Below are positions 1-7,475 of a stretch of 13,547 nucleotides of DNA, piece by piece (position 1 is the first letter of the stretch; each line of letters starts with the position of its first letter). Source of the stretch: Actinomycetota bacterium (lineage in GTDB: Bacteria > Actinomycetota > Acidimicrobiia > Spongiisociales > UBA5794); the NCBI GenBank assembly GCA_003648875.1, contig QMQC01000015.1:1-13547 (forward strand). The letters run 5' to 3'. Position numbers and translations under genes: made by a program. The notes beneath the pieces are model-generated. The model was not told the DNA's origin and did no database searches. It saw only the letters and a list, made by a program, of their open reading frames with translations.

Positions 1-2
1 GA

Positions 3-1046
3 GACATAGGTGGAATGTCTTTGATCGAGGAGGCTCACGAACGGGCAGCACATGCCGGCGATCGCTGGGGCCAGATCATTGCACTGATAACCATGGCCGC
101 GATGTCTGGAGATGTGCGCGACGTAGGGCGAGCGGCTGACTTCGCACAGCGGGCACGTGATACGGCAGCTCGATATGAGATTCGAACGCTCGAGGTCGAC
201 GGACAGGCGATGTACTCGGAGTTCCTGCTGTGGAAGGGCGAGTGGGCTGCGGCCGAGGATGCAGCGACCGAAACGCTCGGATCGAACCCCAAGGTGGAAT
301 CGCTGGCATGGCGCGTGCTCGGATCGATCCAAGCGCGACGAGGCCGTGGTGAAGCGCGAACAGCGATCCTCCGGATGTGGGAATTCGCTCTTCCGGCGGA
401 GGGTCTGACCGTACTTGATACTGCTGCTGCGGCGCTGGCAGAGTACATCTGGCTGTCTGAAGACAGGGACCCCGAGATTATCGAGCGCCTCGAGAAGGTG
501 TTGGCTGAGGGTATCGCCAAAGGCACGCCATGGCCGAGCGGGGCGTTTGCGTTCTGGATGTGGAAACTCGGGCTACTCGACAACGTGCCTGAGGGGACCG
601 CAGACTTCTACGGATGGATCATCGAGGGTGAATACCAGAAATCGGCCGAGTTCTGGCGAGAGAGAGGTATCCCGTACGAGGAGGGTCTCGCCCTCATGCA
701 TGGCACCGAAGCCGAGCAGATCGAGGCCATCCACCTCTTCGAGGACCTCGGAGCAACTGCGACCGCCAACAAGGTCAGACGCGCCCTCAGCGACCAAGGC
801 GTGAACGTGCCTCGTGGCAAGTCACGAGCGACCAGAGAGCACGCAGCTGGACTGACCGTAAGACAGGCTGAGGTTCTCGAACTCCTCGCTGAGGGTCTCA
901 CGAACACGGAGATCGCAGATGAACTGTTCGTCTCTCAACGCACGGTTGAGAATCACGTGTCTGCCGTTCTCATGAAACTCGACGTGCCGGGCCGCGAGGC
1001 CGCGGTCGATGCAGCGCGGACGCAAGGCATCCTCGACCCTGTGTAG
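3..1046 (+). CDS. LuxR-family transcriptional regulator, C-terminal part (5' end outside window)
   Basis: This is a DNA-binding transcriptional regulator. The last ~60 residues (about 280-340, counted from the ATG at 15) form a LuxR/GerE helix-turn-helix: LTVRQAEVLELLAEGLTNTE, then a recognition helix with SQRTVENHV and a final MKLDVPGREAAV. The preceding ~270 residues are helical and Ala/Glu/Trp-rich, with TPR-like stretches such as EFLLWKGEWAAAEDAA. This is the usual arrangement of the C-terminal half of large LAL/MalT-like regulators, whose N-terminal half is an AAA-type ATPase. The frame stays open from position 3 with no stop and there is no good Shine-Dalgarno before the ATG at 15, so I read it as the 3' part of a longer gene rather than a gene starting there. 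The regulated target is unknown; the next gene downstream is on the same strand, after a 116-base gap. The family call is firm, the partial status probable. Confidence 0.88.
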   Translation, partial: DIGGMSLIEEAHERAAHAGDRWGQIIALITMAAMSGDVRDVGRAADFAQRARDTAARYEIRTLEVDGQAMYSEFLLWKGEWAAAEDAATETLGSNPKVESLAWRVLGSIQARRGRGEARTAILRMWEFALPAEGLTVLDTAAAALAEYIWLSEDRDPEIIERLEKVLAEGIAKGTPWPSGAFAFWMWKLGLLDNVPEGTADFYGWIIEGEYQKSAEFWRERGIPYEEGLALMHGTEAEQIEAIHLFEDLGATATANKVRRALSDQGVNVPRGKSRATREHAAGLTVRQAEVLELLAEGLTNTEIADELFVSQRTVENHVSAVLMKLDVPGREAAVDAARTQGILDPV

Positions 1047-1074
1047 AGGTACCCGAATCTGAGTATCTCATCAT

Positions 1075-1091
1075 CCTTACATAAGGCCTTA
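1075..1091. promoter_or_regulatory. Triple CCTTA/TAAGG repeat, possible operator
   Basis: In the 116-base gap between the LuxR gene and the DUF4242-like gene the sequence reads CCTTA-CA-TAAGG-CCTTA. It is one inverted repeat with a 2-base spacer, followed directly by a second one (TAAGGCCTTA is a perfect 10-base palindrome). Such spacing suits a dimeric DNA-binding protein upstream of the gene at 1163. No clear -35/-10 pair could be assigned, and binding is inference only. Confidence 0.3.
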
Positions 1092-1162
1092 CCCCCACGA
1101 CCGCGTGAATCCGTGCGGATACGTTCGCCCCAGTGACCCAGAGACGAATCGAGGAGGACCCA

Positions 1163-1558
1163 ATGTCACTATTCATGGACATCCACAACATCGAAGGTGG
1201 CGTTTCAGCCGCCGATGTGGCGGAAGCTCACAAAGCGGATCTCGAGACACAGGCCAAGTACGGCGTCAGCTATCTCCGGTACTGGGTTGACGAGGAGGCA
1301 GAAGATGCGGAAGCCGCTATCACCGTGCACCGCGAGGCACAGGGGTGCTGGTCGCGTGATCGGTCGCAGCGGCACTGCTGTCGTGCACATGCGAGCGACA
1401 CTCGGCCAAGAGGGGATCATCGGACTTCCGGCTCTCGGTGCGGCACTCTGGCACGAAATGAAGGATCCACTCACATCGATCGTCCGAATCGAGATTGCGT
1501 ACCACGGTCAAGCAGAGGATGCCGGGAGCAGATCCGATGTCAAGACCTGGCTTTCTGA
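1163..1558 (+). pseudogene. DUF4242 (SCO4226-like) protein gene, apparently damaged
   Basis: A strong GAGGAGG Shine-Dalgarno at 1151-1157 sits 5 bases before the ATG at 1163. The first ~40 residues are typical of the small DUF4242 ferredoxin-like proteins (FMDIHNIEGGVSAADVAEAH, then YGVSYLRYWVDEEA). From memory the family then has a strand of the GKVFCL-xx-AP kind before the DAEAA...VHREAHG helix. Here WVDEEA runs straight into EDAEAAITVHREAQG, so about ten residues seem deleted in frame. After VHREAQG the frame turns into Arg/Cys/Ser-rich sequence to the stop at 1558, unlike the expected LVADEI ending, while a different frame (stop at 1563-1565) looks more protein-like. I read this as an in-frame deletion plus a frameshift. 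SCO4226 of Streptomyces coelicolor is reported to bind nickel, which is suggestive beside the nickel-type transporter at 1916-2563. An assembly error, or a divergent but real protein, is possible. Confidence 0.6.
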
Positions 1559-1565
1559 CTTCTGA

Positions 1566-1915
1566 TCCGGAGCGGAGCCGTGCACAGCAAACACGATTCC
1601 CGACCAACCGCATTGCCCCGTCTACATGGCGGCAACCCATATGCCATAGCGTCACCCATTGGCGGTGTGCCCGGTCGGCATCGGCCAAGGGCACGCCGCT
1701 AGGAGGCTGCTGATTAATGCCGTTGGTGAGATCGGCGACCAGGCGCGCCACTCGCAAAGGTAGAGGTTTCGCCACTCCTTGTGGCGGAATGGCGGAGCCG
1801 AGACCACAGCGAGTGGTGATGGATGATCGTCGAGATGGCCAACATGTGTTATTCAGCAGTCTCCTCGTGCTCATCGACCATGGCCGCGACGCGGCTTCGG
1901 AGTCTCAGATGCCTG
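1566..1915. other. About 350 bases without a convincing gene
   Basis: Short open frames exist on both strands, but their translations are Arg/Ser/Cys-rich and resemble no family I know. One ATG at 1717 is preceded by AGGAGG (1701-1706, 10 bases away) and opens a 72-codon frame that overlaps the 3' end of the minus-strand transporter gene; its product (many Arg, no pattern) is not persuasive. A 6-bp inverted repeat CGCCAC-TCCTT-GTGGCG lies at 1770-1786 without a T-run. The stretch may be decayed coding DNA continuing from the damaged gene on its left. Confidence 0.4.
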
Positions 1916-2563
1916 TCAGAAGGGCCAGGTGCTGACGATCCAGATCACGCCGACGATCACGGCAAGGACTCCTGATCCGAACATCAGTCTGGTGATCCAC
2001 ACGGTTCCCGATCGGGTTGCCAGCTGCCCAACGCCGTAAGCAAACGACCCCATGGCGATCACCGAGGCCACGAGATAGGCGAGCAGATACATGATCGCCT
2101 GGGATGTCGGAAGTGCGAGGGCTGGGAGAACACCGAACAAGTGACCGCCGCCAGCCATCCCATGGAAGATCCCGACTCCGAGAGCTGCGTGGTGGTGCGA
2201 AGGATCACCGGGATCATGAGCATGCAAGTGTTCATGGGCTGCGTCGGTGTGCTCATGTCTGTGCCCATGTACTTCGATGCGCCTTGATCTGATGATGGCC
2301 CACACCCCGATTCCGATCAGAAGGAATCCGACGATGAACTCCGCCCACGCCGACCATGCCTCAAGATCGACGAGTCCTCTGAGCACCAACCCGACACCGC
2401 CGACGATGCTCACACCGATTCCGTGGCCCAGACCCCAGAACATGCCAGTGCGTGTCGCATTTGCGGGGTTCTCCACGGCAGCGGGTGCGAGAGCGGCAAG
2501 ATGGTCAACACCCGAGAATACGTGCAGACCTCCAGCAGCGAGACCGGTGAGGATGGGAATCAT
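1916..2563 (-). CDS. Nickel/cobalt-type membrane transporter (NicO/HupE-like) with His-rich loop
   Basis: A 215-residue polytopic membrane protein, likely moving Ni2+ or Co2+ across the cytoplasmic membrane. The first helix carries H14 and D20-H21 (GLHVFSGVDHLAAL) and the second WGLGHGIGVS with H47, the metal-path signatures of the NiCoT/NicO/HupE group. After a helix near 74-91 comes a hydrophilic loop (99-125) holding eleven histidines, followed by H134 (IFHGMAGGGHLFG) and H141, and two or three more helices to the C-terminus. Six segments are expected. The frame extends upstream to a codon at 2677, but the N-terminal hydrophobic helix begins right at the ATG at 2563 and the 38 extra residues are non-membrane and Arg/Pro-rich, so 2563 is preferred. 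No strong Shine-Dalgarno is visible. The gene is divergent from the acyl-CoA synthetase. Uptake versus efflux cannot be decided; the His loop is common in both. Confidence 0.8.
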   Translation of the reverse strand: MIPILTGLAAGGLHVFSGVDHLAALAPAAVENPANATRTGMFWGLGHGIGVSIVGGVGLVLRGLVDLEAWSAWAEFIVGFLLIGIGVWAIIRSRRIEVHGHRHEHTDAAHEHLHAHDPGDPSHHHAALGVGIFHGMAGGGHLFGVLPALALPTSQAIMYLLAYLVASVIAMGSFAYGVGQLATRSGTVWITRLMFGSGVLAVIVGVIWIVSTWPF

Positions 2564-2582
2564 TGGGGCACGATAGCCCTTG

Positions 2583-2602
2583 GGTGGGATCCCACCGATC
2601 GG
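2583..2602. promoter_or_regulatory. Palindromes in the divergent transporter/acyl-CoA synthetase intergenic region
   Basis: GGTGGGATCCCACC at 2583-2596 is a perfect 14-base palindrome, overlapped by a second perfect one, CCGATCGG, at 2595-2602. Both lie in the 112-base gap between the divergent starts at 2563 and 2676, where a shared operator would be expected. No regulator gene is adjacent. Function is inferred from position and symmetry only. Confidence 0.35.
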
Positions 2603-2675
2603 CGGCAGCGAACGGCTCGCTGCCAAGTGGAGGCGTATGCTGGCATTACGACCCCGGCCGGATGGAGGCAAGGCC

Positions 2676-4316
2676 ATGACGACGCTGAGTCACGCCAGAG
2701 GCGATACCTCAACGCCGCTGCTCAGGGAAACGATCGGACAGAACCTGGCCCGCACCGTGAGCCTGTACGGAGACAACGAGGCTCTCGTGTCGCGCCATCA
2801 AGGCATCCGGTGGACCTATCAGGAGTTCGCAGAAGAGATCGACCGGGTGGCGTGTTCCCTTATTGCGATGGGATTCAAGAAGGGCGACCGCGTCGGCATC
2901 TGGTCACCGAACAACGCAGAGTGGGTGCTACTGCAGTACGCCACCGCACTCGTTGGCGTGATCCTTGTCAACATCAACCCTGCCTACCGCACGCACGAAC
3001 TCCAGTACGCTCTCGAGCAATCCGGATGTCGGGGCCTGTTCGCTACTCCACGTTTCAAGACTTCGGACTACGTGGCGATGGTCAAAGAGGTTCGGCCATC
3101 GGTTCCCGCACTCGAACATGTCGTGTTCCTCGATACGGAGGATTGGACATCTTTCCTGGCTGACGGAGACAAAGCCAGTACCTCTGAGGTCACTGACATC
3201 GGAGCGACACTCAGCCCAGATGACCCGATCAACATCCAGTACACCTCAGGAACCACCGGATATCCTAAGGGCGCAACCCTCACCCACATGAACATCCTCA
3301 ACAACGGTTTCTTCGTCGGGGAGATTTGCCGCTACACCGCTGCAGATCGGATTTGCATACCTGTGCCTCTCTATCACTGCTTCGGCATGGTGCTCGGAAA
3401 CCTGGCCGCAACGACCCATGGCGCGACGATCGTCTTCCCCGGAGAGGCCTTTGAGGCGAAGAGCGCACTGGAGGCAGTATCGGAGGAGCGCTGCACGAGC
3501 CTCTACGGTGTTCCGACGATGTTCATCGCCGAACTTGCCGAACTCGAACTCGAATCGTACGACCTCTCAACGCTTCGCACGGGCATCATGGCTGGCTCGC
3601 CATGTCCCACCGAGGTGATGAAACAGTGCATTGAGCGCATGAACCTCGACGAGGTGACCATCGCTTATGGCATGACCGAGACCTCACCCGTCAGCACACA
3701 AACGCACACTGATGATCCGATCGACAAGCGGGTCGGCAGCGTCGGCCAGGTGCACCCACATGTTGAAATCAAGATCATCGATCCTGAGACGGGTGAGACC
3801 CTTCCGAGGGGGATGTCCGGAGAGTTCTGTACCAGGGGATACTCGGTGATGGCTGGCTACTGGAATGACACAGAGCGAACTGAGGATGCGATCGACGCGG
3901 ACGGTTGGATGCGCACGGGGGATCTGGCGACGATGGATGACGAGGGCTACGTGAACATTGTCGGCCGGATCAAGGACATGGTCATCCGTGGCGGCGAGAA
4001 CGTCTATCCCCGCGAGATCGAGGAATTCCTCTATACGCATCCCCGGATCCGTGAGGTGCAGGTCGTGGGCGTTCCGGATGCCAGATTCGGTGAGGAGGTG
4101 ATGGCCTGGATCCAGACCGAGGACGGAGCACGGCTATCCGCCGACGATGTGCGCGAGTTCTGTGCCGGCAAGATCGCCCACTACAAGATCCCCCGTTATG
4201 TGGAGATCATCGATGAGTACCCCATGACCGTCACAGGGAAGATCCAGAAGAACAAGCTCAGGGAGATGGCCGTCGAGCATCTCGACCTCGGCGATCAGGC
4301 CTCAGCAACGGCTTGA
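2676..4316 (+). CDS. AMP-binding acyl-CoA synthetase (FadD type)
   Basis: A cytoplasmic enzyme of the ANL superfamily that activates a carboxylic acid, most likely a medium- or long-chain fatty acid, with ATP and CoA. Residues are numbered from the ATG at 2676. The phosphate-binding loop YTSGTTGYPKG is at 189-199, the adenine-binding YGMTETSP at 331-338, the ribose-binding GWMRTGD at 410-416 with D416, the hinge region GRIKDMVIRGGENVYPREIE follows, and the catalytic lysine of GKIQKNK is K522. The length of 546 residues is normal and all motifs are intact. The frame is open back to 2580, but GGAGG at 2664-2668, 7 bases before the ATG at 2676, fixes that start. It converges with the LLM oxidoreductase (20 bases between stops) with no obvious terminator. 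The closest subgroup by eye is the ACSF2-like medium-chain acyl-CoA synthetases; the actual substrate cannot be read from sequence. Confidence 0.93.
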   Translation: MTTLSHARGDTSTPLLRETIGQNLARTVSLYGDNEALVSRHQGIRWTYQEFAEEIDRVACSLIAMGFKKGDRVGIWSPNNAEWVLLQYATALVGVILVNINPAYRTHELQYALEQSGCRGLFATPRFKTSDYVAMVKEVRPSVPALEHVVFLDTEDWTSFLADGDKASTSEVTDIGATLSPDDPINIQYTSGTTGYPKGATLTHMNILNNGFFVGEICRYTAADRICIPVPLYHCFGMVLGNLAATTHGATIVFPGEAFEAKSALEAVSEERCTSLYGVPTMFIAELAELELESYDLSTLRTGIMAGSPCPTEVMKQCIERMNLDEVTIAYGMTETSPVSTQTHTDDPIDKRVGSVGQVHPHVEIKIIDPETGETLPRGMSGEFCTRGYSVMAGYWNDTERTEDAIDADGWMRTGDLATMDDEGYVNIVGRIKDMVIRGGENVYPREIEEFLYTHPRIREVQVVGVPDARFGEEVMAWIQTEDGARLSADDVREFCAGKIAHYKIPRYVEIIDEYPMTVTGKIQKNKLREMAVEHLDLGDQASATA

Positions 4317-4336
4317 GCAAGGGCGATCGAGCGGTT

Positions 4337-5251
4337 CTACACCGCATCCAGGATGGCAAGCACCCCACCGAGCCACTCGATCGACTCAGCTGTTATGGGG
4401 TCGACCACGAGTTGGACATGGTCAGCTCCCAATTCTGCAAGTTGTGAGAGGTGCTGTGCGATCGTGGCCTGATCACCCTCGACTGCATCGGATGACTTCC
4501 GATTCGGACTCCCCTGACGCACACCGATCTCACCGCCAGGCGCCCGCACGAATACCGCAAGCGACCGGCCGAGCGTGACAGGATCCCTCCCGACGGCAAC
4601 GCACGCGTCGTCGATCTTCCTGAGAAGCACCTCGGCTCCGTCCGGCGTGTTGTCGTACCAGGCATGCCAAGCATTCCAACTGTCCACAAACGGCAAGGTT
4701 GCTCGCAGAACCCGTGGTCCCTCCGAACCGATCATGAGGGGGATCCCACCGGGCCGCGCAGGCGGAACGAGCTCACAGTCCCTGAGCGTGTAGTACTCGC
4801 CATCGAAGTCGATGACGCCATCGGAGATCAGGCCTCGGATGATCGTGAAAGCTTCTTCGAACCGGCTGGCCCGATGATCAAATGGAAACCCGTATGCGTC
4901 ATACTCGACCTGATTCCATCCGGCACCGAGACCGAGGATCAGCCGGCCGTCCGAGATCTCGTCAACCGTCACTGCCTTCTTCGCCAGCATCGCGGGGTTG
5001 TGGAAGGACGTTGCCGAGACGAGTGGTCCGATCTGAACACGATCGGTAACGGCGGCGATCGCCGCGAGCATCGACCAAGCCTCCCAAGGGCCTTTCGCCT
5101 CACCAGTGTCCTTGTACAACAGATGATCGCCGACCCAGAGCGAGTCGAATCCGGCATCCTCCGCCGTGGTCGCGATATCGCGCACCTCCGGCCAGGCAAC
5201 GATTCGCTCGACCTCAGGCAGTTGTACGCCCACCAGCAATGATCGACCCAT
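4337..5251 (-). CDS. LLM-class (luciferase-like) F420-dependent oxidoreductase
   Basis: A 304-residue soluble TIM-barrel protein of the bacterial luciferase-like monooxygenase family. Visible features are the N-terminal strand LLVGVQLPEVE, the AEDAGFDSLWVGDH segment, the TDRVQIGPLVSATSFHNPAM strand-loop, and DGRLILGLGAGWNQVEYDAYG followed by RASRFEEAFTIIRGL, all characteristic of the F420-binding branch. IPLMIGSEGPRVLR marks the later phosphate-binding region. In actinobacteria such proteins usually reduce or oxidise substrates with the deazaflavin F420. The substrate is unknown. The ATG at 5251 follows a GGGAGAGGG-type ribosome site about 8 bases upstream. It converges with the acyl-CoA synthetase, so co-regulation is not implied, and it is divergent from the MFS gene. 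FMN rather than F420 as cofactor is possible. Confidence 0.9.
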   Translation of the reverse strand: MGRSLLVGVQLPEVERIVAWPEVRDIATTAEDAGFDSLWVGDHLLYKDTGEAKGPWEAWSMLAAIAAVTDRVQIGPLVSATSFHNPAMLAKKAVTVDEISDGRLILGLGAGWNQVEYDAYGFPFDHRASRFEEAFTIIRGLISDGVIDFDGEYYTLRDCELVPPARPGGIPLMIGSEGPRVLRATLPFVDSWNAWHAWYDNTPDGAEVLLRKIDDACVAVGRDPVTLGRSLAVFVRAPGGEIGVRQGSPNRKSSDAVEGDQATIAQHLSQLAELGADHVQLVVDPITAESIEWLGGVLAILDAV

Positions 5252-5423
5252 TGAAACGCCCTCTCCCTATCCGCAAGGATTGAGCGTAGACACGCTGCGG
5301 GCGACATCGGACGAACGGTTCGAGCCGGCGAAAGAAGCGAGATCCTGCCCAGGCCGCCTCACCACGCCGAGGTAGGACTCGACGACTGCATCGTCACCCG
5401 GCGCAGCCGTCTCCGATTGCGGC

Positions 5424-5429
5424 GATAAT
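5424..5429 (+). promoter_or_regulatory. -10 element for a leaderless MFS transcript
   Basis: GATAAT lies with its last base 6 bases before the ATG at 5436, which puts the expected transcription start at or next to that ATG. There is no Shine-Dalgarno in front of it. No good -35 box is seen. Leaderless mRNAs are common in actinobacteria, so the reading is plausible but unproven. Confidence 0.5.
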
Positions 5430-5435
5430 CGTTTG

Positions 5436-6569
5436 ATGCATGTTCCCTCGAGGATTCTCTACGGCGGGCGACAGGGTGCCCCGCTTGCGCTCATCGCCTC
5501 GACCGTTGCAGTGACCATGCTCTTTTCTGCCACGCCCTTCCTTATCACGCCTCTGTCTGAGCACTACGGAATCTCTGAGGGCTTTGCAAGTTCGATCTCA
5601 GTCGCACAAGTCGGGGCATTCGCCGTCGTGAACTTCATCTTCCCGCGGTTGCTGAGGCCATCTGGAAGACTGCTGCGTATCTCCGCGATCTCCCTCGTTG
5701 CGCTGAATGTTCTCAGCGTCTTTGCGGGCATTTACGCAGTCCTTCTATTCCTTCGCGTGTTGGTTGGTGCTGCAGCGGGAACGATGACCTGGCTGACATG
5801 GTCCAACGCGATGCGGAGGAAACGCTCGATGTCCTCGATCGCTGCAACGGGGCCGATGACAGCGTTGGTCGCCGCACCCCTTATGTCGATCATCGCTGGC
5901 TGGGGTGATCAAGCCGTGTTCGCGGCCCTTGCCATCGTTGCCGTGCCTGCCGCAGTGTTGTGGGCCCCCGTTGCAGGTCGCAAACGCGCAAGGGGAGTCA
6001 TCTCAGGATCTCGCTCGAACCGGATCCTGCTCGCGTCGTTGTTCGGACTGACGTTCTTTGGGTCTGCGATGTTCATCAACCAGACGATCGTCGCACGCGA
6101 TGTCCACGGGCTTTCTTCCCTCGCTGCGTCCCTCGCGTTCAGTTTCAATGCCGCAGGAGCACTCCTCGGTGCTCGTCTCTCGACGCGCCACCGTCGTCCC
6201 GGATGGTTCCTGGCGTCGATCGGGCCGGCCATGGTCCTCACCGTCATCGGACCGGGATGGCTGTTCTATGTGGGGATGACCTGGTGGGGTTTTGCATTCT
6301 GGATGAGTATTCCCGGAGTACTCCAGATGCTCGTCGACCGCTCACTCGAGCCAACCGAACGGGCCGGCGACGGCCAGGGCGTCCTCGCTCTGGGGCGGGC
6401 AGCAGGTCCGGCGCTCGGCGGAGCGTTCGTCGACTCTGGTGCACTCATCGCCCTGGCGATCACATCGGCAACCGGGATCGCCATCTCGGGAGTGACAGTC
6501 ATCGGCGTCAAGGAGGGCCGTGACCGTCTTCCACCAACCGACCCGCGCACCATCGACCAACAGGACTGA
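5436..6569 (+). CDS. MFS transporter
   Basis: A 377-residue integral membrane protein of the major facilitator superfamily, with about twelve hydrophobic segments in two halves. The first half begins LIASTVAVTMLFSATPFLIT and includes the short basic inter-helix loop RLLRPSGRLLR. A central basic stretch (AGRKRARGVISGSRSNR) precedes the second half. The helix LFLRVLVGAAAGTMTWLTW, with its Arg and glycines, resembles the fourth helix of drug and sugar exporters. The C-terminal ~20 residues are hydrophilic. Substrate and direction are unknown; an efflux role is the commonest for this type. A TTG at 5433 immediately precedes the ATG at 5436; the ATG is preferred. The gene ends 34 bases from the convergent HmuY-like gene. 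Confidence 0.85.
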   Translation: MHVPSRILYGGRQGAPLALIASTVAVTMLFSATPFLITPLSEHYGISEGFASSISVAQVGAFAVVNFIFPRLLRPSGRLLRISAISLVALNVLSVFAGIYAVLLFLRVLVGAAAGTMTWLTWSNAMRRKRSMSSIAATGPMTALVAAPLMSIIAGWGDQAVFAALAIVAVPAAVLWAPVAGRKRARGVISGSRSNRILLASLFGLTFFGSAMFINQTIVARDVHGLSSLAASLAFSFNAAGALLGARLSTRHRRPGWFLASIGPAMVLTVIGPGWLFYVGMTWWGFAFWMSIPGVLQMLVDRSLEPTERAGDGQGVLALGRAAGPALGGAFVDSGALIALAITSATGIAISGVTVIGVKEGRDRLPPTDPRTIDQQD

Positions 6570-6603
6570 TGCTGCTCCGTGGCACGAGTCTCGATGATGG
6601 ACG

Positions 6604-7320
6604 CTACAAGTTCCCATCCGCGACCTCGGGAATGAGGCGATATCGGAAGGTGATACATCCGGACTCTTCATCATCGCAGTAGTACGAGTCGAATTGAACG
6701 AGCGCATCACGACTGGCGCCCGTGCGCACGAGATATGTGTTCGGCTTGACGCTCACGATGTGGCTGATGAACGAGTACGAATACCACCGACCCAGTGCCG
6801 GATTCTCCGGCTCGTCATCGTCGTCGCCTCCGAGTACGTCGACCGCGAACTCCACTGTCGCCGGTGGGCCGGCAACATCGAGCGGGACCTCACCGAGATC
6901 GAAAGCTCCTCCTGAACCGGAAGGGTTCGTCACGCCGGAATTCGTCAACACCTTTGTACGTCGGAATGCAACGTCCCAATCGGGCGAGAGGAATTCGCTG
7001 TCGACCACAAGGCCCTTCTCGAAGTCGAAGAAGACCCAATCGCTCAGACTGGTCGCATCGAGCGTGTAGCGGACCCACTGCTCCTCCGCGGGAGCAACCT
7101 CATGATCTGCAGGGGCTTCCTCGCCCCCCTCGACAACTGCAGCGTCCTGCGCAGGTGCGGCCACCTCCGGGGCACTTGGTGCGAACCCAGCGGGCCGGGG
7201 CTGGAAGCTGCCCCAAACGAACAAACCCACCACTCCGAGAGCAATAACCGTCGGAATTCCAATCAGCCAGGTCCTCTTGTACTGCCACCATCGACGACCC
7301 GTGGCCAGTGGCTCGGTCAT
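6604..7320 (-). CDS. Membrane-anchored protein with HmuY-like domain
   Basis: A 238-residue protein with a short cytoplasmic N-terminus, one membrane helix (about 18-36), a Pro/Ala/Glu-rich linker (about 41-80) and an extracytoplasmic beta-rich domain (81-238). The domain carries the pattern I associate with the HmuY family: SDWVFFDFEKG, SPDWDVAFRRTKVLTNSG (113-129), a Gly-rich GGAFDLGEV segment, then WYSYSFISHIVSVKPNTYLV (179-198) and a final SYY...GCITFRYR strand. HmuY of Bacteroidetes is a haem-binding lipoprotein; its haem-ligand histidines are not obviously kept here (only H73 and H187 exist), so haem binding is not assured. C215 and C222 could form a disulfide. An acidic run (DDDDE, 166-170) may bind a cation. 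The ATG at 7320 has AGGAG about 10 bases upstream. The gene is convergent with the MFS gene and divergent from the PAP2 gene. The architecture is confident, the family good, the function open. Confidence 0.72.
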   Translation of the reverse strand: MTEPLATGRRWWQYKRTWLIGIPTVIALGVVGLFVWGSFQPRPAGFAPSAPEVAAPAQDAAVVEGGEEAPADHEVAPAEEQWVRYTLDATSLSDWVFFDFEKGLVVDSEFLSPDWDVAFRRTKVLTNSGVTNPSGSGGAFDLGEVPLDVAGPPATVEFAVDVLGGDDDDEPENPALGRWYSYSFISHIVSVKPNTYLVRTGASRDALVQFDSYYCDDEESGCITFRYRLIPEVADGNL

Positions 7321-7475
7321 TTGGTTGCTTCTCCTTCTGGGATCGACGCCAGTGGGACCCGAGATGTGAGTTTACGCAGCAACCTCGAGGACACCCACCC
7401 GAACGCAGTCCGGTGGCTGCTCGGCACAATCGAAGTTCGGGCCTCACCAGCCTCGTAGCCTCGCTTTCCCACCGG

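Noticed and set aside
1770..1786. Inverted repeat CGCCAC-N5-GTGGCG as a terminator of the nickel-type transporter gene
   Set aside because: It lies about 130 bases past the stop of the minus-strand gene, has only 6 bp and no T-run on either strand.
1320..1874. 184-codon minus-strand frame over the damaged DUF4242 gene and the gap
   Set aside because: No recognisable domain, Arg/Pro-rich translation, and it runs antisense to the better supported DUF4242 sequence.
1717..1935. 72-codon plus-strand frame preceded by AGGAGG
   Set aside because: Composition is Arg-rich without any pattern, the spacing is long and it overlaps the 3' end of the transporter gene.
2580..2675. Upstream start of the acyl-CoA synthetase at 2580
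   Set aside because: The added 32 residues are not part of the fold and would cover the intergenic palindromes; the ATG at 2676 has GGAGG at good spacing.
4664..5242. Long plus-strand frame antisense to the LLM oxidoreductase
   Set aside because: A shadow of a strongly conserved coding sequence on the other strand; no family features.
5960..6523. 187-codon frame inside the MFS gene
   Set aside because: Arg/Ser/Pro-rich out-of-frame translation of a clear membrane protein gene.
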